Shown here one piece after another: positions 18,501 to 27,591 of a stretch of 64,000 nucleotides of DNA. The notes beneath the pieces were generated by a model. It did no database searches. It was not told the origin of the DNA and saw only the letters and a list, made by a program, of their open reading frames with translations. The DNA comes from JACVRW01 sp963812915. GTDB taxonomy: Bacteria > Actinomycetota > Thermoleophilia > Solirubrobacterales > Thermoleophilaceae. Position numbers and translations under genes: made by a program. The stretch lies in contig CAWEXB010000003.1 of NCBI GenBank assembly GCA_963812915.1, positions 310,001 through 374,000 of the forward strand, in the 5' to 3' direction. Within the stretch, counting starts at the first letter, position 1. Each line of letters starts with the position of its first letter.

Positions 18501-19829
18501 CGCCGCCAGACCGTCAGTCGTCTACGGCTCGTCCCGCCCCGCGCGGAGGTGCGCCGCCCCACCCTCGTCCGTCTGCGCTGGGCGGGCGGCGCCACGGACG
18601 TGATGCGCGTGAGCCCCGCCGGCGAGGTGGCGCTCCCCCGCCCGGTCCGCGCCCGAGCCTTCCGGCTGGAGGTGCTGGGGGCGGACTTCGCGCCCGGCCT
18701 GCCCGCCGCCCGGCGGCGAGTGCGCGCGGTGGGCATCGCCGAGGTGGAGGGAGTACGGGGCCTGACTCCGGTCCGCTCCCCGGCGCGCGATCTCGCCACC
18801 CGCTGCGGGGCCGTAACGGCGCGAGTGGGTCGGGCCGTGTATCCGCTGCGCGTGACGGCGACCCGCACAAGCTTCGAGACCGGGCAGCCGCTGCGCGCCC
18901 GGGGCTGCCGGACCGCCCCCGCGCTTCCCGCCGGACGCCACCGCCTGGTCACCGGGCCCGGGCCCTTCGCAATCCACGTCCTGCGCCTGACCTCCCCGGC
19001 CCCCGACCCGGCGCTGGCGACGGTCGGCGGCGGGGGGCGGGTGCTCGACCCGGGGACACCCGGGCGCGGCCGGCACGACGACGTCCGTCTTCGCGTGGAT
19101 GGGCCCTCGTGGCTCGTCCTGGGCCAGGGCTACAACCGCGGCTGGCGCGCCTGGTGCGGCGAGCGTGCCCTCGGCCCGCCGGTGCCCGTCGACGGCTACG
19201 CCAACGGCTGGCGCGTCGGCTCGGACTGCAGGACCGCCCGATTCGAGTTTGCGCCCAACAAGATCGCGCTCGCCGGCTTCGCCGTTTCGCTTCTGGCGGG
19301 CTTGGCCTGCCTCGGTCTGGTGCTTGCCCCGCGCCGCGCGCGGGTCGCGGCGGCCCCCGTGCGGGCCGACGTGCCCGGCGGGGGTGCGAGCGACCGCTGG
19401 CCGCTGTCGCGAGCGCTCGTGGCCGCGCTCGCGGCGGGGGCCGTCCTGGCGTTCGTCTTCGGGCTCGCTGCGGGAGCGGTGGCGGTCCCTCTGATCGCCC
19501 TCGTACTCCGGGCCGGAGTGGGTGCCGTGCCACTCACGCTGGCGGGCGGCCTTCTCCTGGCCGTCGTCGTGCCCGTGCTCTACCTCGCCCACCCCGCCGA
19601 TCCGGATCGCGCCAACAACGTCGCGTACGCGGCCGAGCGCATGGCGGCGCACTGGGTGACCGTCGCGGCGCTCGTACTGCTCGGCGCGGCGCTCCTCCGA
19701 AGCCTGGGTGGCCTTCGGTCCGCTCGCACGACCCGGCCGCGTGAAGGCCCCGATATCCTCGCCCGGGCCCGTGGCCGAGGCCGGCTATATCCCCCAGCGG
19801 GTCCGCCCGCGCACGGTGCGCGCCGTTGA
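15543..19829 (+). CDS. AftD-like alpha-(1->3)-arabinofuranosyltransferase family protein (DUF3367), copy 1
   Basis: A 1,428-residue GT-C enzyme. Residues 1 to about 480 hold the membrane domain with the family's acidic loop ATSDTKVDLHVAAGRFLADV and GYLFPMGPFFAAG...LVQRLWLG, which match mycobacterial AftD. The periplasmic part has two discoidin-like (F5/8 type C) modules, around residues 720-830 (FAALDGDPATAWLAD) and 945-1060 (SRALDGDAGTAWLGG), then the AftD-type segment WLVLGQGYNRGWRAWC and a C-terminal cluster of membrane helices. AftD transfers D-arabinofuranose in arabinogalactan and lipoarabinomannan. No other arabinan genes are visible here, so the sugar may differ. It is the paralogue of the gene at 48721. 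The coding frame is intact over 4.3 kb. Confidence 0.85.
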   Translation: MPTARRDTVTAAALGLVAYALAFAQRPGLATSDTKVDLHVAAGRFLADVASMWTDSGSLGQVQGGQTAGYLFPMGPFFAAGEALGLAPWLVQRLWLGTLLALGAWGTLRLLDALRGRPRGVAHVLAGLLFMVNPFVVVYANRTTVTLLATAVLPWLLLAVHRGVRERGWRWPAAFALLLTASGPGVNAGVTAWLLVAPALLLVYEVRYADVRRRAAGAFLLRAAPLTLLTSLWWLAPALVQASYGTDFLPFTESSGTVWATTSASESLRLMGFWVSYLGVDYTVPLAAWADAKMLLYAAPVVAAMLLVPALALAGFVWTRRWPYGPFFLALVLLGILVMIAGFPDGTPLRRGLTYAYNHFDEVRILRTSYKAGPLVALGLACLGGVAAGELWRRVASARRAGVARVLLGAAGLGLVALAGWPLVTGRAQDPQVSWRAIPAAWKASSRDLDRELPASSRALVLPGDLFDFHTWGGTVDSLAPALSRRPVAERSFTPYADLRAADLHWTVDALVHQRRLLPGQLPPLLALLGVRAVVTPADDDPARGGAPFPADAAAALAGQPGFARPDRTYGALRPAAKGPDELGPRPSLPQVRRYDLSSGRGLVRVEPRARPLVVDGSADALAATAAFDALPSRRTLRYAADVPAPELRALASRGADFVISDTNRRRAFVASSLAQNTGATLPSDEAPAENGVVFDPFRRGAAAQTVAVLSGVRSVDAPFSPVRPQFPEHRPFAALDGDPATAWLADPTLDRGRWRLEVSFDRPRDVPYVDLVPYSDAAGTVREVEIAGERFRVGRGRNRIRLGLRGVTELEVLLADVARPPHGERGAGGIAELDIPGLEVREELRLPRTAEGALAGRDLRRSSLSYLFTRTTGDDPYRRQLAHGPWSALEVRDRGDGERELHRLFTLPATRRFRAEAWVTVAATTPDFELDALAGYRGPVRAASSSRFQARPAWRASRALDGDAGTAWLGGWVPGGRAWLGWRGARRQTVSRLRLVPPRAEVRRPTLVRLRWAGGATDVMRVSPAGEVALPRPVRARAFRLEVLGADFAPGLPAARRRVRAVGIAEVEGVRGLTPVRSPARDLATRCGAVTARVGRAVYPLRVTATRTSFETGQPLRARGCRTAPALPAGRHRLVTGPGPFAIHVLRLTSPAPDPALATVGGGGRVLDPGTPGRGRHDDVRLRVDGPSWLVLGQGYNRGWRAWCGERALGPPVPVDGYANGWRVGSDCRTARFEFAPNKIALAGFAVSLLAGLACLGLVLAPRRARVAAAPVRADVPGGGASDRWPLSRALVAALAAGAVLAFVFGLAAGAVAVPLIALVLRAGVGAVPLTLAGGLLLAVVVPVLYLAHPADPDRANNVAYAAERMAAHWVTVAALVLLGAALLRSLGGLRSARTTRPREGPDILARARGRGRLYPPAGPPAHGARR

Positions 19830-20573
19830 GCTGCGCGGGATCCGCCCGGTAATCGGGGACTACGCCCGCTGGGGGGCGGGGGTCGTCTCCGGGCTTCCCT
19901 GGTCCCTCCGCGGGACCCGGGGATCTTTCGCTTTCGGCGGCGAGGAGTACGCCTACCTCTTCCACCGCTACAAGTTCACGTGGCTCACCGAGCGCGCCGT
20001 CGAGGTGCCGATCGCGCAGGCGCTCGTGGACCGCCACCGCGGCGCCCGCATCCTCGAAGTGGGCAACGTCCTGTCGCACTACCGCGAACAAGACCACCTC
20101 GTGGTCGACAAGTACGAGCGGAGGCCGGGAGTGCTGGGCCGCGACGTGCTCGACCTCGCCGATCTCGGTCCCTTCGACCTCGTCGTGGCCATCTCCACGC
20201 TCGAGCACGTCGGCCGGGACGAGGAGCCCCGGGATCCGGGCAAGGCGGTGGAGGCGATCGAGGCCCTGCGGTCGCTCCTCGCTCGGAAGGGCCGGCTCGT
20301 GCTCACCGTGCCCGTCGGGTATCACTCGAATCTCGACCGCGCGCTGCAGGGAGGCCACGTCCCGGTCGCCCGCCTGCGGGCGCTGCGGCGCGAACGTCTC
20401 GGACCGCACTGGCGCGAGGTCCCGGCCGACACCGTCTGGGGCGCCGCATACGACTTCCTCCTGTACTCGGCGCGTGCGGTCGTCGTCGCGGAAATCGAGC
20501 CGTCCGATCCGACCGCCGAGCTCGGCGAGCCCCGTCGCGGGCTCGCCCGGGTCTTTAGCATTCGCCGCCGTGA
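19816..20573 (+). CDS. Class I SAM-dependent methyltransferase-like protein, 3' end uncertain
   Basis: The frame encodes GIRPVIGDYARWGAGVVSGL, ARILEVGNVLSHYREQDHLV (a Rossmann-type SAM-binding start), VVAISTLEHVGRDEEP and RKGRLVLTVPVGYHSN, the layout of a methyltransferase. The GTG at 19816 is chosen because it overlaps the AftD-like stop by 14 bases; starts at 19741 or 19771 are possible. The frame has no stop where the protein should end: it stays open through the next gene to 22956. A single missing base near 20550-20570 would bring in TAG at 20556 or TGA at 20571, the latter overlapping the next start as GTGA. The coordinates given assume that. Substrate unknown, probably a sugar or lipid of this glycan. 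Confidence 0.55.
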
Positions 20574-22956
20574 ACCGCCCGCTACCGCTGCGCGTGGGGC
20601 TGGGAGTCGGGATGGTGGCCGGCTGTGTGCTCGCCCTGCAGGTCCTGCTCACGCGCCTCTTCTCGGCGGCGCTCTTCTACCACTTCAGCTTCCTCTCGAT
20701 CTCGCTCGCTCTCCTCGGCGCCGGCGCGGGCGCGATAGCGGTCTACGTCCGGCCGCGCTGGTTCGAGCGGCGCCCGCTCGAGCAGGAGCTCGCCGCCTGG
20801 GCCGTCGTCTTGGCCGCCCTGCTGCTCGTGATCCCGGCCGTCCTCGCTCGAATCCGTTTCGGCACCGACGATCAGGTCACCGGGACGTTTGCGGCGCTGC
20901 TGGCGCTGACGAGCGTCGTGACGACGCTGCTGTTCGCCGCGGCGGGCATCGTCATCGCCCTCGCGGTTCGCGGCTACGCCGCCACGATGTCGAGGCTGTA
21001 CGCCTTCGATCTCGGGGGAGCGGCGCTGGGCGCGGTGGCGGTCGTCCCGCTCATGTGGCTGGTGGGGGTGCCGACGCTGATCGTCGCGCTCGCCCCCGTC
21101 GCCGCCCTTGCCGGCGCTGCGTCTTCGTCCGAGGCCGGGGACCGCTCGCCAGAGCCGCGGCCGCGCTTCTGGTGCTCGGGTCGCTCGCGGCGGCCCTCGC
21201 CGGCTCCACGGGCCTCTACGAGCCCGCGCCCCCGTACGAGGGCGGTGTGGTCTCCGACCGCTGGACGCCCATCAGCCGGGTCGTGGGATACGGCGCCCGC
21301 CCGAGCGATGGTTTCACCCGGCTGTACTACGACCGCGGCGGGGCCCCGGTCGCGCGCTACGACCGTGGCGGCCCGATGCCCGGTTGGCGCGACCTCGGCC
21401 TGGGACCCCAGTCGCTCGGCTACGTGTTCGGGGGCCGGGACCGCGGGCTCATCATCGGCGGCGGTGGCGGCCGGGACATCCTGAACGCGCTGAGCTCGGG
21501 CGTGCGGAGCGTGGACGTGATCGAGCTCAACAGCGCAATCGTGGACACGGTGGACGACTCGCTCCGCGACTTCTCGGGTGCTCCCTACAGCCTGCCGGGC
21601 GTGCACACCCGCGCCGGCGACGGACGCTCGATCCTGGCGGAGGACGACGACGAATACGACGTGATCCACATCGGGTACGCGGACACGTTCTCGAACAGCT
21701 CGGGCCAGGCCTTCGCGCTGGCCGAGAACAACCTGTACACGACCGAGGCGTTCGAGGAGTACTTCGACCATCTGCGCCCGAACGGCGTGCTCGACGTGAC
21801 CCGTCCGCACCGGATGGTCGGCGACGAGGCGCTGCGCATCACCATGCTCGCCCTCGAGGCGCTCCGCCGCCGGGGTGTGGAGCGGCCCGAGCGAAACGTG
21901 GTCGTCGTGCTCGGGCAGGACATCCTCAGCCCGCTGTTCGGCACCACGCTGGCCCGCACGCGGCCCTGGACGCGCGCCGAGCTCGACCGTTTGGAGACGC
22001 TGGCCAGCCGGCGAGGCAAGGGCATCGCGTTCGCGCCCGGCGGGCCCCTATCGGCTCGAGTGGGCGGACCTCGCCAGAGCTTCGTCTCCGAGGGCGTTCT
22101 GCGAGGGCTACCGGCTCGACGTCTGCGCCCCCACGGACGACAAGCCGTTCTTCTACCAGATGCGCCGCCTCACGAGCCTCGGCAGCCAGGGTCCGGGCTA
22201 CCTCTACGACGGAGCCGACCCGTTCCTGATCCTCCTGATCACCTTCGGGATCCTGACCGTGCTCTCGCTGGCGCTCGTCGCGGCGCCGCTCGTGCTGAGG
22301 GCGCGAGAGCAGCGCCCCCCGCTCGCGGCGCTCGCCTTCTTCGCCGCGATCGGCTTGGGCTTCCTCACCCTCGAGATCGCGCTGATCCAGCGGTTCGTGC
22401 TGTTCCTGGGCTTCCCGACCTACGCGCTCTCGGTCGTCCTCTTCGCGCTGCTTCTGTGGACCGGGCTGGGCTCGCTGCTCGCGGGCCGGGTGCGCGATCC
22501 GCGCCGCTCGCTCACGGTCGCGCTGACCGTGGCCTGCGGCCTGATCGCGGCAAGCGCGGTCGGGCTCCTGCCGCTGCTGGAGGCGCTAATCGACCTGCCG
22601 TTCGGCGCCCGCGTGGCAATAACCGTCCTGCTGCTCGCTCCCCTCGGGATCCCGCTTGGCATGGCCATGCCGCTCGGCCTGGGCCGCCTCGCCGAGCTCC
22701 ACGCCGGCGGGGTCGCCTGGGCCTGGGGGGTGAACGGGATCGCCTCGGTCGTGGCCTCCGCCGGAGCCATCACCGTCGCCATCGTGGCCGGCTTCCCCGC
22801 CGCCACCCTGGTTGCCCTCGCCTGCTATCGGGCGCCCTCGCTCACGCCGTCTTCGGACCCTGGCCCGAGGGTGCGGCCGTCGGCCTCCGGCGCCGGCTGA
22901 GGGCGCGCGAGTCGGAGCCGATCCCGGACCCCGCCGGGGGTTCGACCGCGGCATGA
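20570..22956 (+). pseudogene. Membrane-embedded spermidine-synthase-like protein, copy 1, with three frameshifts
   Basis: The architecture is an N-terminal membrane region (GTG at 20570; LQVLLTRLFSAALFYHFSFL), a central SpeE-like Rossmann domain (RGLIIGGGGGRDILNALSSG, VDVIELNSAIVDTVDD, YDVIHIGYADTF), and a C-terminal membrane region (FLTLEIALIQRFVLFLGFPT). The pieces lie in frames 2, 1, 2 and 1. The breaks are near 21113-21125 (one base missing), at 22045-22048 (one extra C in a C run) and near 22825-22838 (one base missing). Corrected, it is 795 residues and its stop overlaps the next ATG as ATGA, which argues for sequence error. The aminopropyltransferase DxxDP catalytic segment is replaced, so polyamine synthesis is doubtful. 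A paralogue is at 42569-44927. Confidence 0.65.
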
Positions 22957-23942
22957 GTGCACGGTCCGACGCGGAGGCGCCTCTGCTCACCGTGGTGGTT
23001 CCCGTGCACAACGAGGAGGAGAGCCTGCCGGAGCTTCACAGCCGGCTCGTCGACAGCGTGGGTGCGGGCGACGGCCGCCTCGAGATCGTGTACGTCGACG
23101 ACGGCTCCACGGATCGCTCGAGCGAGCTGGTCCACGGATGGATGGACGAGCCGCGGGTCGACGTCGTCCTGGTCAGGCTCTCGCGCAACTTCGGGATGGA
23201 CGTCGCCATGTCGGCGGGGCTCGACCATTCCCGCGGCGCCTACGTGGCGCTGATGCACGCCGACCTACAGGACCCGCCGGAGCTGCTCGCCGAGATGCTC
23301 GCGAGGGCCCAGGAGGGCGCCGACGTGGTGTATGCGCGCCGCATCGGCCGCGACGAGAGCGCCGTCAAGCGCATGCTCGCCACGACCTTCTACGCGTTGA
23401 TGCGCCGCATCGCACGGGTGCCCTATCAGGGCCAGGCGGGCGATTTCCGCGTGCTCTCGCGCCGCGTGGTCGAAGCGATCCAGCGCATGCCCGAGCGTCG
23501 CCGGTTCCTGCGCGGCATGGTCGCGTGGGTTGGCTACGAGCAGGTGCCGGTCGAGTACCGCCGTGCCGGTCGCCACCACGGACGCGGCGCCTCGTACATG
23601 GACCTGCTGCGGCTGGCCCTGGAGGCGATGACCGCCTTCTCCGACGTACCCCTTCAGCTTGCCACGCTGTTCGGGACGGTCACCGCGCTGCTCAGCGCGC
23701 TCGGCGCGGTGGTGATCGCCGTGCTCTCGCTGACCGGGATCGTCGACTTCAGCGTGTGGGTGTGGGTGCTGGTCGCCGTGCTGTTCCTGTCGGGGGTGCA
23801 GCTGATCACCACCGGCATCCTCGGCCGCTACCTGGCCCGCGTCCACGGGGAGGTACTGCGCCGGCCGCTGTACCTCGTGGAGTCGGTGGAGCGCTCCCGA
23901 TCCGACCTGCCGGCGTCGCCCGAGCCGGCGCGCTCGCGTTGA
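22953..23942 (+). CDS. GtrB-like GT2 glycosyltransferase with C-terminal membrane helices
   Basis: A 329-residue polyprenyl-phosphate glycosyltransferase. Motifs are TVVVPVHNEEESLPELHSRL, VYVDDGSTDRS, MHADLQDPPELLAEML with the metal-binding DxD, and GQAGDFRVLSRRVVEAI. Two membrane helices follow (TALLSALGAVVIAVLSLTGI and VLVAVLFLSGVQLITTGILG), then YLARVHGEVLRRPLYLVESV, as in GtrB/ArnC. It makes a polyprenyl-phosphate sugar at the cytoplasmic face for a GT-C partner. The ATG at 22953 overlaps the previous stop (ATGA) and its own stop overlaps the next TTG start (TTGA), so it lies inside a coupled chain with the neighbouring GT-C gene. Confidence 0.88.
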   Translation: MSARSDAEAPLLTVVVPVHNEEESLPELHSRLVDSVGAGDGRLEIVYVDDGSTDRSSELVHGWMDEPRVDVVLVRLSRNFGMDVAMSAGLDHSRGAYVALMHADLQDPPELLAEMLARAQEGADVVYARRIGRDESAVKRMLATTFYALMRRIARVPYQGQAGDFRVLSRRVVEAIQRMPERRRFLRGMVAWVGYEQVPVEYRRAGRHHGRGASYMDLLRLALEAMTAFSDVPLQLATLFGTVTALLSALGAVVIAVLSLTGIVDFSVWVWVLVAVLFLSGVQLITTGILGRYLARVHGEVLRRPLYLVESVERSRSDLPASPEPARSR

Positions 23943-25643
23943 GCACGACTCGAGCCCGGTCGTCGACGCAGCCCGCGCCGCCGAGTGCGGACCGGCGCCG
24001 GCTGCCTGCGCGCGAGGTCTGGTGGGACGCGCTCTGGCCGCTCGGGCTCTATGCGCTCATTTCGCTGCTCCTGTTCGGACTCCCGATCCTCGACGATCCG
24101 ACGCGGCGAGATCGTCGCCGCCGACGAGATCGACTCGAGCGTCTTCATGTGGTTCTACGGCTGGTGGCCGCACGCCCTGCTGCACGGGCTGAACCCGTTC
24201 GTCACCTACCACCAGTTCGTGCCCGAGGGCTTCAACCTCCAGTGGTCGACGTCGATGCCGCTGCCAAGCCTGCTGCTGAGCCCGGTCACCCTTGCCGCTG
24301 GGACCCTCGGTGGCGTGGAACCTGATCCAGCTGGCGTCGCCGGCTCTCAGCGCGTGGACGGCGTTCCTGCTGTGCCGGCACGTCACGGGGAGGCCCTCCG
24401 CATCGCTGGTCGGTGGCTACGTGTTCGGCTTCTCGCCCTACATGCTCGCCCACCTCACGGGCGGCCCCTACCTGGCCCTCGTGCCGCTCGTGCCGATCTT
24501 CGTGCTGCTCGTCCTACGGCGGCTCGACGGGCGGATGAGCCCACGCCGCTTCGTGCTCGCCATGACCGCGGCGCTGACGGCGCAGTACCTCATCTCCATC
24601 GAGGTGCTCGCCACCTCCACGCTGTTCGGTGCCGTGGCCCTGGTCGCCGCTTTCGTCCTGCTCAGCGAGCGTCGACGAGCACTCATAGGAGTGACCAAGC
24701 TGCTGATCGCCGCCTACGCGGCGACGGCGATCCTCGTCAGCCCCTTTCTCTACTACTTCTTCTTCGGCGACCAGTACCCGCCCGGGGCGACCTACTTCAG
24801 GGCCGATCTGGCGTCCTTCGTGTTGCCCCCGCACATGCTCGCCGTCACCAGGAGCCACTCGCCCGATGACGTCTTCCGGGGCGCCGTGCTCGAGGCCTAC
24901 CTCGGCCTTCCTCTGATCGCGCTGATCCTCATATTCGCGTGGCAGCAGCGACGCCGCCGCTCCACGTGGCTACTGCTGATCTGCCTCGTCGTACCTGCGA
25001 TCGGGATGCTCGGCGAGAAGCTCATCGTGCGGGGCGAGTTGACGGACATCCCGATGCCGTGGAGCCTCCTGCAGCGCCTGCCGGTGCTGGAGCACGCCAT
25101 CCCGGTGCGCTTCGCCCTGTTCGTCACGCTGGCCGCGGCGCTCATCGTGGCGCTGTGGCTCGTGCGCGGGAGCCTGGGCAGGTGGGCGCTCGCGCTGCTG
25201 GTCGTCGCGTCGTTTCTCCCCAACGTCGGCAACGCCGTCTGGCAGACGGAGATCAGCAACCCGGCCTTCTTCGAGACCGGGGAGTACCGAGACCGCCTGG
25301 AGCCGGAGGATCACGTCCTCACCATCCCGGTGTGGGGCCCGAACGAGCGTTGGCAGGCCGACACGAAGTTCGACTTCAAGCTGTCGGCGGGGTATCTGGG
25401 TAACCCGTTCCCGCCGAGCTACTCGCGCTACCCGATCTGGGACACGTTCCTCACCGGCCGGCTCGACACCGAGCTACGCAACGCAGCTGCGCCGGTTTGT
25501 CCGCGACAAGGAAGTGACGGCGATCGTCGTAGACAAGCGCCAACCGGGTCCCTGGTCCAGGCTCTTCGGCAGCCTCGGGGTGCGGCCCGGTCGACACCGG
25601 CGGGGTGCTCTTCTACCGGCTGCGTGCACCCCGCGAGAGCTGA
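23939..25643 (+). pseudogene. GT-C-like integral membrane protein with four single-base insertions
   Basis: Reading starts at the TTG at 23939 overlapping the previous stop. The frames in order are 2 (WWDALWPLGLYALISLLLFG), 0 (IDSSVFMWFYGWWPHALLHG), 1 (YVFGFSPYMLAHLTGGPYLA through YSRYPIWDTFLTGRLDTEL), 2 (RRFVRDKEVTAIVVDKRQPG) and 0 (VDTGGVLFYRLRAPRES, TGA at 25641). The breaks are near 24101, 24304, 25488 and 25588, each one extra base. Correcting all four gives 566 residues. The protein has about ten membrane segments with early acidic loop residues and a short soluble C-terminus, typical of GT-C-type or YfhO-like proteins paired with a GtrB enzyme. Function unknown. Confidence 0.6.
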
Positions 25644-25664
25644 CGCTGCGAGACTGACCCGCGG

Positions 25665-26282
25665 ATGAGCCCGACGCGCCACGCGACGGAGTACCTGGAG
25701 GCCGCCGGCCGCCTGGCGCAGGGGATTCAGCCCGACCTGATCGACGCGATGGCACGCGGCCTCGCCGAGGTGCGCGCCCGCGGAGGCCGGCTCTTCATCC
25801 TCGGCGTCGGGGGCGGCGCCGGGCACGCATCCCACGCGGTGAACGACTTCCGAAAGCTGTGCCTGATCGAGAGCTACGCGCCGACCGACAACGTCTCGGA
25901 GCTCACCGCTCGCACCAACGACGAGGGATGGGAGACCTCGTACACCGCGTGGCTGGAGGTCTCACGCCTCGGTCCCGACGACGCCGTCCTCGCGTTCTCG
26001 GTGGGGGGCGGCTCGCGGGAGCACAACGTGTCGGTCAACCTTGTGAACGCCCTCGAGGCGGCGCGAGAGGCGGGCGCCGCCATCTTCGGCGTGGTCGGCG
26101 CTCCGGGCGGCGCGCTTGCCCGACTGGCGGACGTGGCGATCCTCATCGACCCACCGGCGGCGTTTCGCACGCCGCTGGTGGAGTCGTTCCAGGCGGTGGT
26201 GTGGCACGCGCTCGTGTCACACCCCGAGCTCGCGGCGAGGCAGGGCCATTGGGAGGCGCTCTCGGCTCGCGCGCGTCCGTGA
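25665..26282 (+). CDS. gmhA: SIS-domain phosphoheptose isomerase (GmhA-like)
   Basis: A 205-residue SIS-domain protein. Signatures are RLFILGVGGGAGHASHAVND near residue 42, the phosphosugar loop LAFSVGGGSREHNVSVNLV and GAAIFGVVGAPGGALARLAD. In the family it converts sedoheptulose-7-phosphate to D-glycero-D-manno-heptose-7-phosphate. The call is supported by the next gene (GmhB-like, overlapping as GTGA) and by transaldolase, HddA and HddC further down. Alone, a SIS domain could also be another sugar isomerase, but the context is strong. The ATG at 25665 follows the GT-C stop by 21 bases. Confidence 0.82.
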   Translation: MSPTRHATEYLEAAGRLAQGIQPDLIDAMARGLAEVRARGGRLFILGVGGGAGHASHAVNDFRKLCLIESYAPTDNVSELTARTNDEGWETSYTAWLEVSRLGPDDAVLAFSVGGGSREHNVSVNLVNALEAAREAGAAIFGVVGAPGGALARLADVAILIDPPAAFRTPLVESFQAVVWHALVSHPELAARQGHWEALSARARP

Positions 26283-26863
26283 CGGGCCGGGCGGCGATCT
26301 TTCTCGATCGCGACGGCGTCCTCTCAGAGCTGGCGCCCGATCCGGAATCCGGCCTCCCAGAGTCTCCGCTGCGGCCGGAGGACGTGCGCCTGTTGCCCGG
26401 CGCGGCGGCGGCCGCGGCGGCGCTGCGCGGTGCGGGGTACGCGCTGGTGGGAGTGACCAATCAGCCCGCCGCCGCCAAGGGCAGGGTGTCGGTGGAGCAG
26501 CTCGAGGACGTCCAGCGACGGGTGGTCGAGCTGCTCGCCCGCGAGGGCGCCGAGCTCGACGCCTGGCGGATGTGCCTGCACCACCCCGAGGGCGTGGTCC
26601 CGGAGCTGTCCGGGCCATGCGACTGCCGCAAGCCGAAGCCGGGAATGCTGCTCGACGCCGGGCGCGCGCTGGGCCTGGACATGAGCCGCTCGTGGATGGT
26701 GGGGGACACCGACGCCGACGTCGAGGCAGGACGCGCGGCGGGCTGCCGCACGGTGCTCATCGTCCACCCGGACAGCGCCCACAAGCGAGCGCCGGTCAGC
26801 GCACCAGACGCGCGGGCGACGGACCTCCGCGACGCTTCCGTCTTGATCGTCGGCGATACCTAG
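26279..26863 (+). CDS. gmhB: D,D-heptose 1,7-bisphosphate phosphatase (GmhB-like HAD phosphatase)
   Basis: A 194-residue HAD-family phosphatase. HAD motif I is FLDRDGVLSE with the nucleophile and acid DxD, motif II is GVTNQPAAAKG, and CLHHPEG...CDCRKPKPGML includes the cysteine/histidine residues that bind zinc in GmhB; MVGDTDADVEAGRAAGC is motif IV. It would remove the C7 phosphate from heptose-1,7-bisphosphate. The GTG at 26279 overlaps the gmhA stop (GTGA). Histidinol-phosphate phosphatase is a close relative and would be the alternative, but the heptose neighbours decide. Confidence 0.85.
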   Translation: MTGRAAIFLDRDGVLSELAPDPESGLPESPLRPEDVRLLPGAAAAAAALRGAGYALVGVTNQPAAAKGRVSVEQLEDVQRRVVELLAREGAELDAWRMCLHHPEGVVPELSGPCDCRKPKPGMLLDAGRALGLDMSRSWMVGDTDADVEAGRAAGCRTVLIVHPDSAHKRAPVSAPDARATDLRDASVLIVGDT

Positions 26864-26872
26864 CGATACGCT
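26843..26872 (+). promoter_or_regulatory. Putative promoter of the transaldolase-led heptose operon
   Basis: TTGATC at 26843-26848 and TACGCT at 26867-26872 are 18 bases apart, and the GTG start at 26879 lies 6 bases after the -10. This is one of the clearer promoter candidates in the window and sits inside the end of gmhB. Confidence 0.5.
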
Positions 26873-26878
26873 GGCCGC

Positions 26879-27588
26879 GTGTTGGATCAGCTGTCGACGC
26901 GGATCTTCGCCGACGGCGCGGACCTCGACGGGATCCTGGCGCTGGCCGCTGACCCGCGCATCACCGGCTTCACCACGAACCCGACCCTCATGTGGAAGGC
27001 CGGTCTAACCGACTACGCGGACTTCGCCCAGCGCCTGCTGGAGCGGATAACCCGTCACCCGATCTCCTTCGAGGTGTTCGCCGACGACGCCGAGGAGATG
27101 CGCCGCCAGGCCAAGGTGATCGCGGGGTGGGGCGAGAACGTGTACGTGAAGATCCCGGTCACGACGACCGCCGGCGAGTCGATGGTCCCGTTGGTCAACG
27201 AGCTCTCGGAGAGCGGCGTCAAGGTCAACGTCACGGCGCTCTTTACGACCGCGCAGGTCGAGCTCGTCACGGCCGCCGTCAGGGACGGCGCGCCGGCCTT
27301 CCTGTCGGTCTTCGCCGGGCGGATCGCCGACGCGGGCATCGATCCCCTGCCGATCATCGCCCGGTCGGTCGACATCATGGTCGACGCGCCTCGCGCCGAG
27401 CTGATCTGGGCGTCGCCGCGGGAGGTGCTGAACGTGGTGCAGGCGGACAGCGTCGGCTGCCACATCATCACCATGACCCACGACCTTCTCCCAAGCTCGA
27501 TCTGCTCGGCAAGGATCTCGAGCAGTTCTCGCTGGAGACCGTTCGGATGTTCCACCGCGACGCCGCGGCGGCCGGTTTCACCCTCTAG
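26879..27588 (+). pseudogene. tal: Transaldolase, one frameshift near the 3' end
   Basis: Short-type transaldolase. It shows IFADGADLDGILALAADPRI, GFTTNPTLMWKAG, ENVYVKIPVTTTAGESMVP with the Schiff-base lysine, VKVNVTALFTTAQVELV and PAFLSVFAGRIADAGIDPLP. Near 27483 one base is missing after THDLL; restoring it continues KLDLLGKDLEQFSLETVRMF and stops at 27588, giving 236 residues. It exchanges three-carbon units and yields sedoheptulose-7-phosphate, the GmhA substrate. Its place between gmhB and the HddA gene suggests it is dedicated to heptose supply. The GTG at 26879 is the start. Only the last 10-15% is shifted, so sequencing error is likely. Confidence 0.8.
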
Positions 27589-27591
27589 CGC

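Noticed and set aside
15543..19829. Evidence for a mycolic-acid arabinogalactan pathway
   Set aside because: AftD-like proteins alone are not enough; no Emb, AftA-C, decaprenyl-phosphoribose or mycolyltransferase genes are present in the window.
19708..22956. A single 1,082-residue methyltransferase/spermidine-synthase-like fusion
   Set aside because: The middle part is an out-of-frame reading of the membrane segment of the second protein. The true second gene starts at 20570 in another frame, and its homologue at 42569 has no methyltransferase part.
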